Source: Limisphaerales bacterium
GTDB taxonomy: Bacteria; Verrucomicrobiota; Verrucomicrobiia; Limisphaerales; UBA11358
Assembly (NCBI GenBank): GCA_003139955.1
Contig: PLHK01000087.1
Location: 41,234 to 84,250, forward strand
Length of the DNA: 43,017 nt
Direction: 5' to 3'
The notes under the pieces are model-generated. The model saw only the letters and a list, made by a program, of their open reading frames with translations, made no database searches and was not told the origin of the DNA. The translations under genes were made by a program, and so were the position numbers. This document shows, piece after piece, positions 7,186 to 15,054 of the stretch (its first letter is position 1; the number at the start of each line of letters is the position of its first letter).

Positions 7186-7825
7186 AGTTTTGCTGGTGGA
7201 CGACCATCCACTTGTGCGCGAGTGGCTCACAAACCTGATCAACGAAGAAACTGATTTTGAAGTCTGCGGTCTGGCCGCCAGCGCACGCGATGGGCTCGAA
7301 TTGGCTGGCAAACTGTCGCCGCGCATCGCGGTGGTGGACATTTCCCTCGACGGCAGTTCCGGACTCGAACTGATCAAGGACCTCAAGGCGCAGTATCCGA
7401 AAGTAGATGTCCTGGTTTTGTCCATGCACGACGAGACGCTTTATGCCGAGCGAGCCATGCGTGCCGGCGCTTCAGGTTACATCATGAAACGCGAAGCCAC
7501 TGGCAGGGTGTTGGACGCCCTGCGGGCGGTGCTGTCGGGCGGACTTTTCTTCAGCAATGCTGTCAACGCCCAGCTCGCCCAAAAACTGGTGCAAGGCACC
7601 ACCAACAAACCAACGATGATTGAGGCCTTGAGCGACCGCGAACTGGAAGTGTTTCAATTGCTGGGGCGCGGTTACAGCACGCGCCAAATTTCCGAGCAGA
7701 TGAACATCAGCTTCAAAACCGTCCAAGCCTTTTGCGCCCGCATCAAGGATAAGCTTAACCTGACCAACATCAACGAACTGATTTTTCATGCCGTTCGCTG
7801 GCACGAAAGCCAGCAGCCACGCTGA
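7175..7825 (+). CDS. NarL/LuxR-family response regulator
   Basis: The ATG at 7175 gives 216 residues; a TTG at 7166 is a possible longer start. The receiver domain has the acidic pair Asp9-Asp10 (LLVDDHPLV), phospho-acceptor Asp55 in AVVDISLDG, then VLSMHDE and GYIMKREA with the conserved Lys. The C-terminal GerE helix-turn-helix covers about residues 153-212, with LSDRELEVFQLLGRGYS and the recognition helix near ISFKTVQAFCARI. It pairs with the upstream kinase. The nearest candidate target is the pilin gene 200 bp downstream, whose upstream region holds a perfect dyad; this link is inferred from position only. Confidence 0.92.
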   Translation: MKTKVLLVDDHPLVREWLTNLINEETDFEVCGLAASARDGLELAGKLSPRIAVVDISLDGSSGLELIKDLKAQYPKVDVLVLSMHDETLYAERAMRAGASGYIMKREATGRVLDALRAVLSGGLFFSNAVNAQLAQKLVQGTTNKPTMIEALSDRELEVFQLLGRGYSTRQISEQMNISFKTVQAFCARIKDKLNLTNINELIFHAVRWHESQQPR

Positions 7826-7844
7826 AAAATTCACGGCCCGCATC

Positions 7845-7861
7845 GTAGGGTATTTCCCTAC
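7845..7861. promoter_or_regulatory. Perfect dyad GTAGGG-N5-CCCTAC, possible operator
   Basis: Six-base arms flank TATTT without mismatch. The dyad lies 20 nt after the NarL-type regulator gene and about 40 bp upstream of a sigma54-like element in front of the pilin gene. Size and symmetry suit a dimeric helix-turn-helix regulator. It is too short and lacks a T-run, so it is not a convincing terminator. Confidence 0.45.
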
Positions 7862-7901
7862 ATCATAATTAGGCCGATTCACACGGCCAAATTCTTCGCT
7901 T

Positions 7902-7917
7902 TGGTTTTGCGCTTGCT
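7902..7917 (+). promoter_or_regulatory. Sigma54-like -24/-12 promoter upstream of pilin gene
   Basis: TGGTTTTGCGCTTGCT has GG (7903-7904) and GC (7915-7916) with exactly 10 bases between them, and matches TTGC(A/T) at the -12 part. The CAC of the -24 consensus is not kept. Pilin genes in many bacteria are transcribed by sigma54, which supports the call, but no sigma54 activator is encoded in this window. Confidence 0.4.
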
Positions 7918-8025
7918 ACATTGGGGGCGACGCGGTTGCGTCAGGCAATACCGGAACTAAAAATTGTAATCATATAACCCGCCTGATGCGCAGTTCCGCC
8001 GCGTAAAAACAGAAAGCAAAACAAA

Positions 8026-8397
8026 ATGAAACAGACCAAAAACATCCGTAAAGCGGGTTTCACCCTCGTTGAAATCATGATTGTCGTGTCCATCATCGGC
8101 CTGTTGGCGGCGATTGCGATTCCCAACTTCGTGAAGGCCCGTGCCACCTCGCAGGCCAACGCCTGCATCAACAACCTGCGCCAGATTGACGCGGCGGCCA
8201 ACCAGTTCGCGCTGGAAAAGGGCAAAACGACCGGTGCGACCATCGTGTTGACCACCGACCTGACGCCCTATATCAAGCTGAACACGAACCAGAGCCTGCC
8301 TCCGTGTCCGGCTGGCGGCACGTATGCCCTCACGCAGGTCGGCACGAACCCGACCTGTACGTTGAGCTCGCTCACGCCGGCGCATAGATTGCAATAA
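8026..8397 (+). CDS. Type IV pilin/type II pseudopilin-like prepilin
   Basis: The 123-residue protein has a short basic leader and a prepilin peptidase site KAG/FTLVEIMIVV, with the conserved Glu at position +5 of the mature protein. The hydrophobic helix IVVSIIGLLAAIAIPNF continues to the Verrucomicrobial signature KARATSQANACINNLRQID. The C-terminal half is small and polar, with two Cys residues (PPCPAGG and NPTCTL) that could form the D-region disulfide. It is processed at the inner membrane and could be a minor or major subunit of a pilus or secretion pseudopilus. No other assembly gene is in the window. The transcript ends at a strong terminator. Confidence 0.92.
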   Translation: MKQTKNIRKAGFTLVEIMIVVSIIGLLAAIAIPNFVKARATSQANACINNLRQIDAAANQFALEKGKTTGATIVLTTDLTPYIKLNTNQSLPPCPAGGTYALTQVGTNPTCTLSSLTPAHRLQ

Positions 8398-8420
8398 TTC
8401 GTTTAAGCTGGGGAGCTAAG

Positions 8421-8445
8421 GCCGCTGCTTCGGCAGCGGCTTTTT
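8421..8445 (+). terminator. Rho-independent terminator with UUCG tetraloop after pilin gene
   Basis: GCCGCTGC - TTCG - GCAGCGGC (8421-8440) forms a perfect 8-bp stem closed by the extra-stable C(UUCG)G loop, followed by five T. Confidence 0.93.
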
Positions 8446-8456
8446 GTCTAACTTGA

Positions 8457-8494
8457 TGTCCTAAAATAAGTCGCGTGCTTCTTAAAATAGGACA
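8457..8494. repeat. Interrupted inverted repeat upstream of opgG
   Basis: TGTCCTA (8457-8463) pairs with TAGGACA (8488-8494), and AAG (8468-8470) pairs with CTT (8481-8483). The 4-nt A-rich internal loops are symmetric, around a TCGCGTGCTT loop. It lies between the pilin terminator and opgG and may be an operator or leader hairpin. Confidence 0.4.
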
Positions 8495-8615
8495 CTATTG
8501 CTGGTCTAAAACAACAGAGACTTGTCGCCAGCAGCGGGGGGGGGCCGACCAAAACCGGTTCATCAATTCCACTGCTGAACTTGCAAGTCTCGCCTTTTTC
8601 AGTTCTCATGGCGGT

Positions 8616-10181
8616 GTGTCGCGACCTTTTGGGCTGCTGATTTTAATCGCAAGTTTGTTGACCGCGAGGGCAAGCCTCGGCGCGGAGTCCGCCGACGTCA
8701 ACCTTGATTACGTCGCGCAACGCGCCCTCGAACGTGCCAAGTCGCCTTTCCATTCGCCGCGCGCCGACCTGCCCAAAGTGTTGCGTCAGGACAATCTTGA
8801 TTACGACAAATACCGCGAAATTCGTTTCCGCCGTGACCGCGCACTCTGGTCAAAGGATCAACTGCCTTTCCGCGTGGAATTTTTTCATCCCGGCTATCTT
8901 TATCAAGAGCCGGTTCATGTGAACGAGTTCACGTTGACGCACACGCAACCCATCCGCTTCGTGCAGGATTTTTTTGACTACGGCAAACTGGACATCGCCG
9001 ACGAAATCCCGACGAAGACCGGTTATGCCGGATTCCGCGTGCTTTATGCGCTGAACCAGACCAACCAACTTGACGAGCTTGGCGCATTTCTCGGCGCGAG
9101 CTATTTCCGGCTGCTCGGAAAAGATTTGCGGTATGGCCAGTCGGCGCGCGGTCTCGCGCTGGATTCCGGCGAAGGCGACCGGGATGAAGAATTCCCCATT
9201 TTCACCGACTGGTGGCTCGGCAAGCCGCAGCCTGAAGACACCGAACTGCGCCTTTACGCGATTCTGGACAGCCCAAGCTGCACGGGCGCGTATGAGTTTT
9301 TCATCCACCCCGGCGAGACCACCACCGCAAACATCCGCGCGATTTTATATTTTCGCGAGACGAACAATGTCTCTGCCGTGCTCAAACATCGGAAACCGAT
9401 TAAGACCATCGGTCTCGCGCCGCTGACGAGTATGTTTTGGTTCGGTAAAGATACGGAGAGAAAGTTCGACGACTACCGCACGGAAGTCCACGACAGCGAC
9501 GGCTTGCTCGTCCACATGGGCAACGGCGAAGTTTTCTGGCGACCGCTTGACAACCCGCCCGCGACGCGCCATCAGGTTTTCCACGCGCCCGACATCAAGG
9601 GTTTTGGTTTGTTGCAACGCGAGCGGAATTTTTCCGCGTATCAGGACACGTTCAATCTGTATCACCAAGTGCCGAGCGTCTGGGTTGAACCCGACGGCAA
9701 TTGGGGCGACGGCGATCTGCACCTTGTCGAATTGAGCACCAGCTACGAAGGCCTTGATAACATTGTCGCTTTTTGGGATCCAAAAAATAAACCCGCGCCG
9801 CTCCAGCCGTATCGTTTCGGCTACACGCTGTATTGGGAAGGCGGCGATGCCGATTTGAAACGTTCCGAAAACCGCGTCGTCTCCACGCGCATCGGGCCGG
9901 ACGCGCAGTTCGGCGGGCGACAATTTGTGATTGATTTCGACGGCCCGCAACTCGACGCGATTCCTGAAAACCAGCCGCCGGTGGCCATCGCCAATTGTAG
10001 TGGCGGTGCGCGCATCGTGGACTGTTTCGTCACGCGCAATGAATTTCTCGGAACGTGGCGCGTGATTCTTAAAATGATTCCGCCCGCCAGCAGCAAGGAC
10101 GCGATTGACCTGCGTTGCTCGTTGCAGCAGGGCACGAACGTCGTCGGCGAAACCTGGGTTTACCAATGGAGCCCGCCGTGA
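8616..10181 (+). CDS. opgG: Periplasmic glucan biosynthesis protein OpgG/MdoG
   Basis: OpgG is a periplasmic protein needed to build or branch osmoregulated periplasmic glucans with the membrane glucosyltransferase OpgH. The open frame extends up to 8475, but the GTG at 8616 gives a normal signal peptide (PFGLLILIASLLTARASLGA) and avoids an unlikely N-terminus that reads through a 9-G run, so I chose it. Family blocks include FRVEFFHPGYLY near the mature N-terminus, GYAGFRVLYALN, FLGASYFRLLGKDLRYGQSARGLAL, FPIFTDWWLGKP, LTSMFWFG and HDSDGLL. Total length of about 521 residues is normal. It overlaps the next gene, and opgH follows in the same operon. Confidence 0.93.
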   Translation: MSRPFGLLILIASLLTARASLGAESADVNLDYVAQRALERAKSPFHSPRADLPKVLRQDNLDYDKYREIRFRRDRALWSKDQLPFRVEFFHPGYLYQEPVHVNEFTLTHTQPIRFVQDFFDYGKLDIADEIPTKTGYAGFRVLYALNQTNQLDELGAFLGASYFRLLGKDLRYGQSARGLALDSGEGDRDEEFPIFTDWWLGKPQPEDTELRLYAILDSPSCTGAYEFFIHPGETTTANIRAILYFRETNNVSAVLKHRKPIKTIGLAPLTSMFWFGKDTERKFDDYRTEVHDSDGLLVHMGNGEVFWRPLDNPPATRHQVFHAPDIKGFGLLQRERNFSAYQDTFNLYHQVPSVWVEPDGNWGDGDLHLVELSTSYEGLDNIVAFWDPKNKPAPLQPYRFGYTLYWEGGDADLKRSENRVVSTRIGPDAQFGGRQFVIDFDGPQLDAIPENQPPVAIANCSGGARIVDCFVTRNEFLGTWRVILKMIPPASSKDAIDLRCSLQQGTNVVGETWVYQWSPP

Positions 10182-10780
10182 AAATTCTGCCGGACGTTTC
10201 CGGCGAAATCGCGGGACGTTCGCTGGAGGAATGGAACGCGGCTTATGTGAAGGTGGAAAATTATTTCCACGCGCTGCGCATCCGCAACAAACCGCTGCTC
10301 GGCCAGCTCGTTCTGCGCGTGCTCGAACGCGCCCAGCGTCGCGCGCCTGCCGAGCCGCAGCGCAGCGCCACGGAAATCGCCGCCGAGGAAATGGATCGCA
10401 TCGTCACCGACTGGTTTGGCGAAGTGCTGCAAACCTCGCCGATTGGCAGTGAACAAACGCTTTCTACGCGCGGTCGCCTCGCGCTGCTGCTCGCCGATAT
10501 GCCAGGCAAATGGCAGGATCAATTCCTGCGCCCCGGCCCATGGCCGCAGGAATTCGTCGAGTCCATGCGCGAAAGTTTTTTTCTTGCCGGACCGGATTTT
10601 CAACTTTCCAAAATGACGCCGCGCCCGCTCGATCTCGGCCCGTTAACTACGCTGACCAATTTTAGCCGACTGCCTTACGTCCGCATGGCGCTGGTCTGGC
10701 TTTTTTTTGCGCTGTTGCTCATCGCGGTTTTCTGGCTCACGCACGGCGGCTTCGAGCAGGTGAAATCCTGGTTCGACTAA
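10166..10780 (+). CDS. Unknown protein inside the opgG-opgH operon, one C-terminal membrane helix
   Basis: The 204-residue protein starts with ATG at 10166 (16-nt overlap with opgG); a GTG at 10178 with a GTGA overlap is equally good. I do not recognise a named family. The first 165 residues are soluble and probably helical (RSLEEWNAAYVKVENYF, LLGQLVLRVLERAQRR). A block LADMPGKWQDQFLRPGPWP follows, and then a single helix at about 177-197 (MALVWLFFALLLIAVFWLTH). opgH starts directly after its stop. E. coli OpgH has a long cytoplasmic N-terminal extension that the OpgH here lacks, so this could be a separate partner doing a similar job. That is inference from position and layout only. Confidence 0.78.
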   Translation: MEPAVKILPDVSGEIAGRSLEEWNAAYVKVENYFHALRIRNKPLLGQLVLRVLERAQRRAPAEPQRSATEIAAEEMDRIVTDWFGEVLQTSPIGSEQTLSTRGRLALLLADMPGKWQDQFLRPGPWPQEFVESMRESFFLAGPDFQLSKMTPRPLDLGPLTTLTNFSRLPYVRMALVWLFFALLLIAVFWLTHGGFEQVKSWFD

Positions 10781-12925
10781 ATGTCTGACGCGCCCAACAT
10801 TTCCGTGGTAACGCCGTCGCGTCTCCGGCGCGGCTGGCGGCTATTTTTATTTTTCTCGTCAGCGGTGCTGTTGACGGGTTTTGTCTCGATGTTGTTTGCC
10901 GATTTGCTTTGGCGCACTGGCTGGAGCGCGTCGCGCACGGTGCTGCTTGTGCTGTTCATCATTTTGTTTCTCCTCACGGCCATCGGCTGTATGCACGGTG
11001 TCTATGGATTTTTCATCCGCACCTTTGGCACGAGCCGCCGCCTCACCGCGCTGAAACCTTTCAAGGATCAAAAAATTGACGGCACGAGCACCGCCATCAT
11101 TTTTCCAATTTACAACGAGAATTCTGTCCGCGTGCTTGAAGGTTTGCGTGCGACCTACGAATCGCTCGCTCGCACCGGCCAGCTCGACCGTTTCGATTTT
11201 TTCATCTTGAGCGATTCGACGAATCCTGACCGCTGGGTCGAGGAAGAGGCGCGCTGGTCCGAACTCGTGCGCGACCTCGACGCGCTCGGAAAAATATACT
11301 ATCGCCGTCGCCTGTTCAACGACGCGCGCAAGAGCGGCAACATCCGCGATTTTCTCAATACCTGGGGCAAGCGCTATCGCTACTTTATCTGCTGCGACGC
11401 CGATAGCGTGATGCGTGGCGAAACGCTCGTGGACTTGGTGAAATTGATGGAAGCGCACCCGCCCGTCGGTCTGATTCAGACCGTGCCTTCGCTTGTGAAT
11501 GCGGAAAGTTTATTTGGCCGCATCCAGCAATTTGCCAACCGCCTCTACGCGCCAGTTTTTATTGCGGGACTGAATTACTGGGCGCTCGATTTTGGAAATT
11601 ACTGGGGGCACAACGCCATCATCCGCACCGAACCTTTTATGCAGTTTTGTGATTTACCGTCGCTGCCCGGTCGCAAACCTTTTGGCGGACAAATTCTGTC
11701 GCACGATTTTGTCGAGGCCGCGCTCATGCTTCGCGAAAATTGGGCCGTCTGGCTCGCTTACGATTTCGAAGGCAGCTACGAAGAAGCTCCGCAGGCGCTC
11801 ATCGAAAACGCCCAGCGTGAACGCCGCTGGTGCCAGGGAAATTTGCAACACGGCCTCGTATTGTTTGCCAAAGGCCTGCGCGGCGTGAGCCGGATGCACC
11901 TAATCCTCGGAATTTTTGGTTACATCGCCAGTCCACTCTGGCTTGCATTTCTCATCACGTTCGATTGGATTTGTTGGTATCAAAAATACACCGGGCTTAC
12001 CGAGTTTGCCGGGCATTCTTCTATCCTAAACTACAGCGTCACGGCGGAGGCGTTCCTGATTTTCATGATTTGCATGGTCGTCATCATGCTGCCGAAATTT
12101 CTTTCGCTCATTGACCTCGGCAACGACTGGCCGCGCCGCAAACTTTTCGGCGGGTTGCTCAACGCCACCGGCGGCGTGATCTGCGAAACCATTTTTTCCA
12201 CGCTGCACGCGCCGCTGCTGATGCTCTGGCACACGCGGTTTGTGGTGACGAACATCGCCGGCATCAGCGTCGGTTGGACGACGCAAAAACGTTCAGCCGA
12301 CGGCACGGACTGGCTTTACGCCGCGCAACGCCACTGGGGTCACACGCTTATCGGTCTCGTGTGGGGCTGGTTCACCTGGGAACTCGATCCTGGACTTTTT
12401 TGGTGGTTCACGCCGCTGCTCGCGGGAATGGTTTTTTCCATTCCGTTGAGCATGCTGACGAGCCGCCGCAGCCTCGGCTTGCGCGCCAAAAGCGCCGGAC
12501 TTTTTCTGACGCCGGAAGAAACGAAGCCGCCGGTAGAACTTGTCTCGCTCCGGTCGCGCATGAAAATCCACGAGTTGACGGAAGACAATTCGCCTCGCTG
12601 CCGAGTTCATGCCGGCCTCGCCGCTGCCGTGCTTGATCCGTATGTGAACGCGATTCACGTCACGCTGCTCCGCGAAAAACAATTGAATCCCGTTTATGCG
12701 GAACATTTCACCAAAATCGGCGCGGGCACGGACGCGGCGCGTGAGCTGGCTGAAAAACTTCTGGCGGGCGGACCGGAAAAATTGCTGCCGTCCGAGCGCA
12801 TGACCGTGATGGCCGACCAACGCGTGATGGTGTGGCTGCATCAGCAAGCGTGGCTGCGCCCCGAAGAAAAACTTGCGCCGTGGTGGCGCGCGATGATTCG
12901 CGAGTTCAGCCACCGGGAAAATTAA
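10781..12925 (+). CDS. opgH: Glucan glucosyltransferase OpgH/MdoH
   Basis: The 714-residue inner-membrane GT2 enzyme makes the beta-glucan backbone from UDP-glucose. After a short cytoplasmic start two membrane helices appear (about residues 23-45 and 52-78). The GT2 domain follows with PIYNENSVRVLEGLRATYES, FFILSDSTNPD, CCDADSVM (DxD-type metal/UDP site), HNAIIRTEPF, LSHDFVEAALM with the catalytic Asp, and RERRWCQGN, the Q/RxxRW motif. Several more membrane helices and a soluble tail complete it. The E. coli protein is longer at the N-terminus by over 100 residues. The ATG abuts the preceding stop, so translation is coupled. Its end overlaps the convergent aminotransferase gene by 4 bp. Confidence 0.94.
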   Translation: MSDAPNISVVTPSRLRRGWRLFLFFSSAVLLTGFVSMLFADLLWRTGWSASRTVLLVLFIILFLLTAIGCMHGVYGFFIRTFGTSRRLTALKPFKDQKIDGTSTAIIFPIYNENSVRVLEGLRATYESLARTGQLDRFDFFILSDSTNPDRWVEEEARWSELVRDLDALGKIYYRRRLFNDARKSGNIRDFLNTWGKRYRYFICCDADSVMRGETLVDLVKLMEAHPPVGLIQTVPSLVNAESLFGRIQQFANRLYAPVFIAGLNYWALDFGNYWGHNAIIRTEPFMQFCDLPSLPGRKPFGGQILSHDFVEAALMLRENWAVWLAYDFEGSYEEAPQALIENAQRERRWCQGNLQHGLVLFAKGLRGVSRMHLILGIFGYIASPLWLAFLITFDWICWYQKYTGLTEFAGHSSILNYSVTAEAFLIFMICMVVIMLPKFLSLIDLGNDWPRRKLFGGLLNATGGVICETIFSTLHAPLLMLWHTRFVVTNIAGISVGWTTQKRSADGTDWLYAAQRHWGHTLIGLVWGWFTWELDPGLFWWFTPLLAGMVFSIPLSMLTSRRSLGLRAKSAGLFLTPEETKPPVELVSLRSRMKIHELTEDNSPRCRVHAGLAAAVLDPYVNAIHVTLLREKQLNPVYAEHFTKIGAGTDAARELAEKLLAGGPEKLLPSERMTVMADQRVMVWLHQQAWLRPEEKLAPWWRAMIREFSHREN

Positions 12926-14070
12926 AGGAGTTCCAGCACGCGCTGCAATTCCGCATCGGTCGTGTAAAAGTGCGGCGAAATGCGGATGTAATTTTGTCCT
13001 CTGCGGTCGGTGCGCAGCGAGGTGATGACGCCCGCGTCCGCCAGTTTTTGATTCAACTCCGCCAGATTTTTTCCCGGCGTAAAAAAAGTTGTGATGCCAC
13101 TGGCGTTCTCTGTTTTTGGCTCCGCGTTCAACACCGCAAAACCCTTGGCCTGCAATGCGGGAACGAGCCACGCGCGTTTACGGAGCAGTTCAGCGGCGAT
13201 GTTGTCTACGCCGATTTCCAGGCCGAGTTCCATCGCCGCAAGCAAACCGACAAGGCCAATTAAATTGTGCGTGCCCGCTTCAAATTTGGCTGCGCCGCTG
13301 CGGAACTCGATTTTTTCCTGCGCGACAAAATTCGGATTGCGCACGTTGTGCCAGCCGTAAATTGGTGGATTCAATTTTTCCTGCAAATCCTTTTTGACGT
13401 AAAAAATTCCCGCACCGCACGGGCCGAGCAGCCATTTGTGCGAATCGGCGGCGAGGAAATCAACATTTTCCACGGTCGTCGGAAACGCGCCGAGCGTTTG
13501 GATGGCATCGAGGCAAAATAAAATTCCACGTTCGCGCAAAAATTTCCCGATGGCATTGTGGTCGAGCCGGTAGCCGCTAATGAAATGATTGGAACCGAGC
13601 GCGACGAGCCGCGTGTTCTCATCCACCTGACCCATCACGTCTATCGCGCGGATGAGGCCAAGGCCTCGCGTGTTGAGGAGGCGGACTTTTACACCGTGTT
13701 CGGCCAGCGCCATCCACGGATAAACATTGGACGGATAATCGTCGTGATAAATCAGGATGTTGTCGCCTTTGCGAAATTTTAATCCGGCGGCGACAAGGCT
13801 CAACGCGAGCGAAGTCGGGCCGACGATTGAAACTTCGTCTGGCTCGCAATTCAACAATTTTGCGCCGGCCTTGCGCGCGTCGGCAATCTTGTGCATGACG
13901 AAGGCTTCCTGATCGCCGAGGGTGCCTTCGCTGGTGCAATCCATCATCGCCTGCGCGACGCGGCGCGGTAGCGGACAGACGCCGGCGTGGCCGAGAAAAA
14001 TTTTATTTTTCGAAACTGGAAATTCGTGCTGGCGCAGTTCCTCGTTGGTAAGGATTTTGGACAAAGTCAT
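12922..14070 (-). CDS. Class V PLP-dependent aminotransferase (cysteine desulfurase/isopenicillin N epimerase-like)
   Basis: The 382 residues have the fold-type I class V pattern. FLGHAGVCPLPRRV lies at the N-terminus and GPTSLALSLVAAGL is the cofactor phosphate region. FCLDAIQTLGA carries Asp188 and Gln191, and AADSHKWLLGPCGAG carries the Schiff-base Lys212 after His211. FEAGTHNLIGLVGL and the C-terminal domain LRTDRRGQNYIRISPHFYTT follow. The HKWLLGP type resembles isopenicillin N epimerase-like and SufS-related proteins rather than true IscS, and I see no SUF or ISC partners, so the substrate is open. The gene is monocistronic and converges on opgH. Confidence 0.85.
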   Translation of the reverse strand: MTLSKILTNEELRQHEFPVSKNKIFLGHAGVCPLPRRVAQAMMDCTSEGTLGDQEAFVMHKIADARKAGAKLLNCEPDEVSIVGPTSLALSLVAAGLKFRKGDNILIYHDDYPSNVYPWMALAEHGVKVRLLNTRGLGLIRAIDVMGQVDENTRLVALGSNHFISGYRLDHNAIGKFLRERGILFCLDAIQTLGAFPTTVENVDFLAADSHKWLLGPCGAGIFYVKKDLQEKLNPPIYGWHNVRNPNFVAQEKIEFRSGAAKFEAGTHNLIGLVGLLAAMELGLEIGVDNIAAELLRKRAWLVPALQAKGFAVLNAEPKTENASGITTFFTPGKNLAELNQKLADAGVITSLRTDRRGQNYIRISPHFYTTDAELQRVLELL

Positions 14071-14093
14071 GCGGAGAATTTAACGCAAAAAGA

Positions 14094-14128
14094 AAAACGG
14101 CAAAGCGGGAAATCCGCTCTGCCGTTTT
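14094..14128 (-). terminator. Intrinsic terminator after trxA
   Basis: AAAACGGCA (14094-14102) pairs with TGCCGTTTT (14120-14128), with an inner AGCGG/CCGCT pair. Read on the minus strand the stem is followed by a T-rich run (TTTTTCTTTTT), so it terminates the transcript coming from trxA. Confidence 0.85.
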
Positions 14129-14142
14129 GCGTGGAAATTAAT

Positions 14143-14475
14143 TTAAGCGGTGGCGCGGTCGAGGCTGGCCTTCAAATCGCGTTTGCTTTTCGCCCCGACC
14201 ATCTGTTCGGCGACTTGGCCATTTTTGATGACGAGCAAAGTTGGAATTGCGCGGACACCAAACTGCGCGGCGAGACCTTGATGCTCGTCAATGTTGACCT
14301 TGCCGATTTTGACCTTGCCCTGAAATTCCGTGGCGAGTTCATCCAGCACGGGCGCGATCATCTTGCACGGGCCGCACCATTCGGCCCAAAAATCCACGAG
14401 CACGGGCGTAGCGGACTTCAATGCTTCGGTTTCAAAATTGTCTTGCGTGAGAGTGACGATCAAGGGTGAGGCCAT
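14143..14475 (-). CDS. trxA: Thioredoxin
   Basis: The 110-residue protein is a standard small thioredoxin that reduces cytoplasmic disulfides. The active site is [10 protein letters not shown] with Cys34 and Cys37. The buried Asp (VLVDFWAEW), the cis-Pro in VRAIPTLLV and the C-terminal Gly in MVGA are all present. There is no signal peptide. It starts 6 nt after the stop of the Pro-rich membrane protein gene and ends at a clear terminator, so it is the last gene of the unit that probably begins at accB. Confidence 0.96.
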   Translation of the reverse strand: MASPLIVTLTQDNFETEALKSATPVLVDFWAEWCGPCKMIAPVLDELATEFQGKVKIGKVNIDEHQGLAAQFGVRAIPTLLVIKNGQVAEQMVGAKSKRDLKASLDRATA

Positions 14476-14481
14476 ATTTAT

Positions 14482-14961
14482 TTAGCTAGAAAAATTTTCG
14501 ACGAGGGGTTTCAAAACAAAAAAGAAAACGTAAAAATTATAGCCGACAGCGACGAGGCTGGCGACGGCGGCACTGTAAATTAAAATTTTGTCGAGTGACT
14601 TGATGGCCGGCACAACGGCTGGCGCGGCAGCGCGCGGGGCAACAGGTGCGGGCCTTTGAGTTGCGGCTGGCGCAGCCCCGCTTTTAACCGGCGCGGCGGA
14701 TGCCGCAGGTGCTGCCGCCGTTCTCATGATGGGAGCGGGACCTGCCGCCGGTGCGCCGATGGACACAGGACTGGGAGCGCCAGTTGGACCGCCCGGCGGA
14801 AGTGTCGGCAGTTTAATCGTGGGTGCTGCCGTCGGCTTGGGCGGCAAATTGATGCGGACGGTTTCCTTTTTTGGTTGGACCTTACCGGTCTCTTTTTTTG
14901 GCGGTAGCACCGCGCCGGTCAAGTTTGGCGTGGGAACTGGATTCGGAGGAATGTCAGCCAT
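14482..14961 (-). CDS. Pro/Ala-rich protein with one C-terminal membrane helix
   Basis: The 159 residues consist of a low-complexity stretch rich in Pro, Ala, Thr and Lys (about 1-118; repeated PPKKET, PPKPTAAPT and APAA-like pieces) and one helix near the C-terminus (ILIYSAAVASLVAVGYNFYVFFFVL). It looks like a tail-anchored protein with a disordered cytoplasmic region. No enzymatic motif is visible. It lies between accC and trxA with short gaps (93 and 6 nt). The reading frame is supported by its position, by the transmembrane segment and by gene-like base composition. Function is unknown. Confidence 0.75.
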   Translation of the reverse strand: MADIPPNPVPTPNLTGAVLPPKKETGKVQPKKETVRINLPPKPTAAPTIKLPTLPPGGPTGAPSPVSIGAPAAGPAPIMRTAAAPAASAAPVKSGAAPAATQRPAPVAPRAAAPAVVPAIKSLDKILIYSAAVASLVAVGYNFYVFFFVLKPLVENFSS

Positions 14962-15054
14962 AATGTTTGCAGTTCAAGATAAACTGGGCAGGGGTGCTGT
15001 CAAATTTAATTCCAAAACAAAACCGGTCGCCGGTGGCTTGCTGAAGCAACTGGG

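Noticed and set aside
8475-8615. N-terminal extension of OpgG
   Set aside because: It has no start with family support, reads through a G9 tract and would bury the signal peptide. It is kept only as an alternative.
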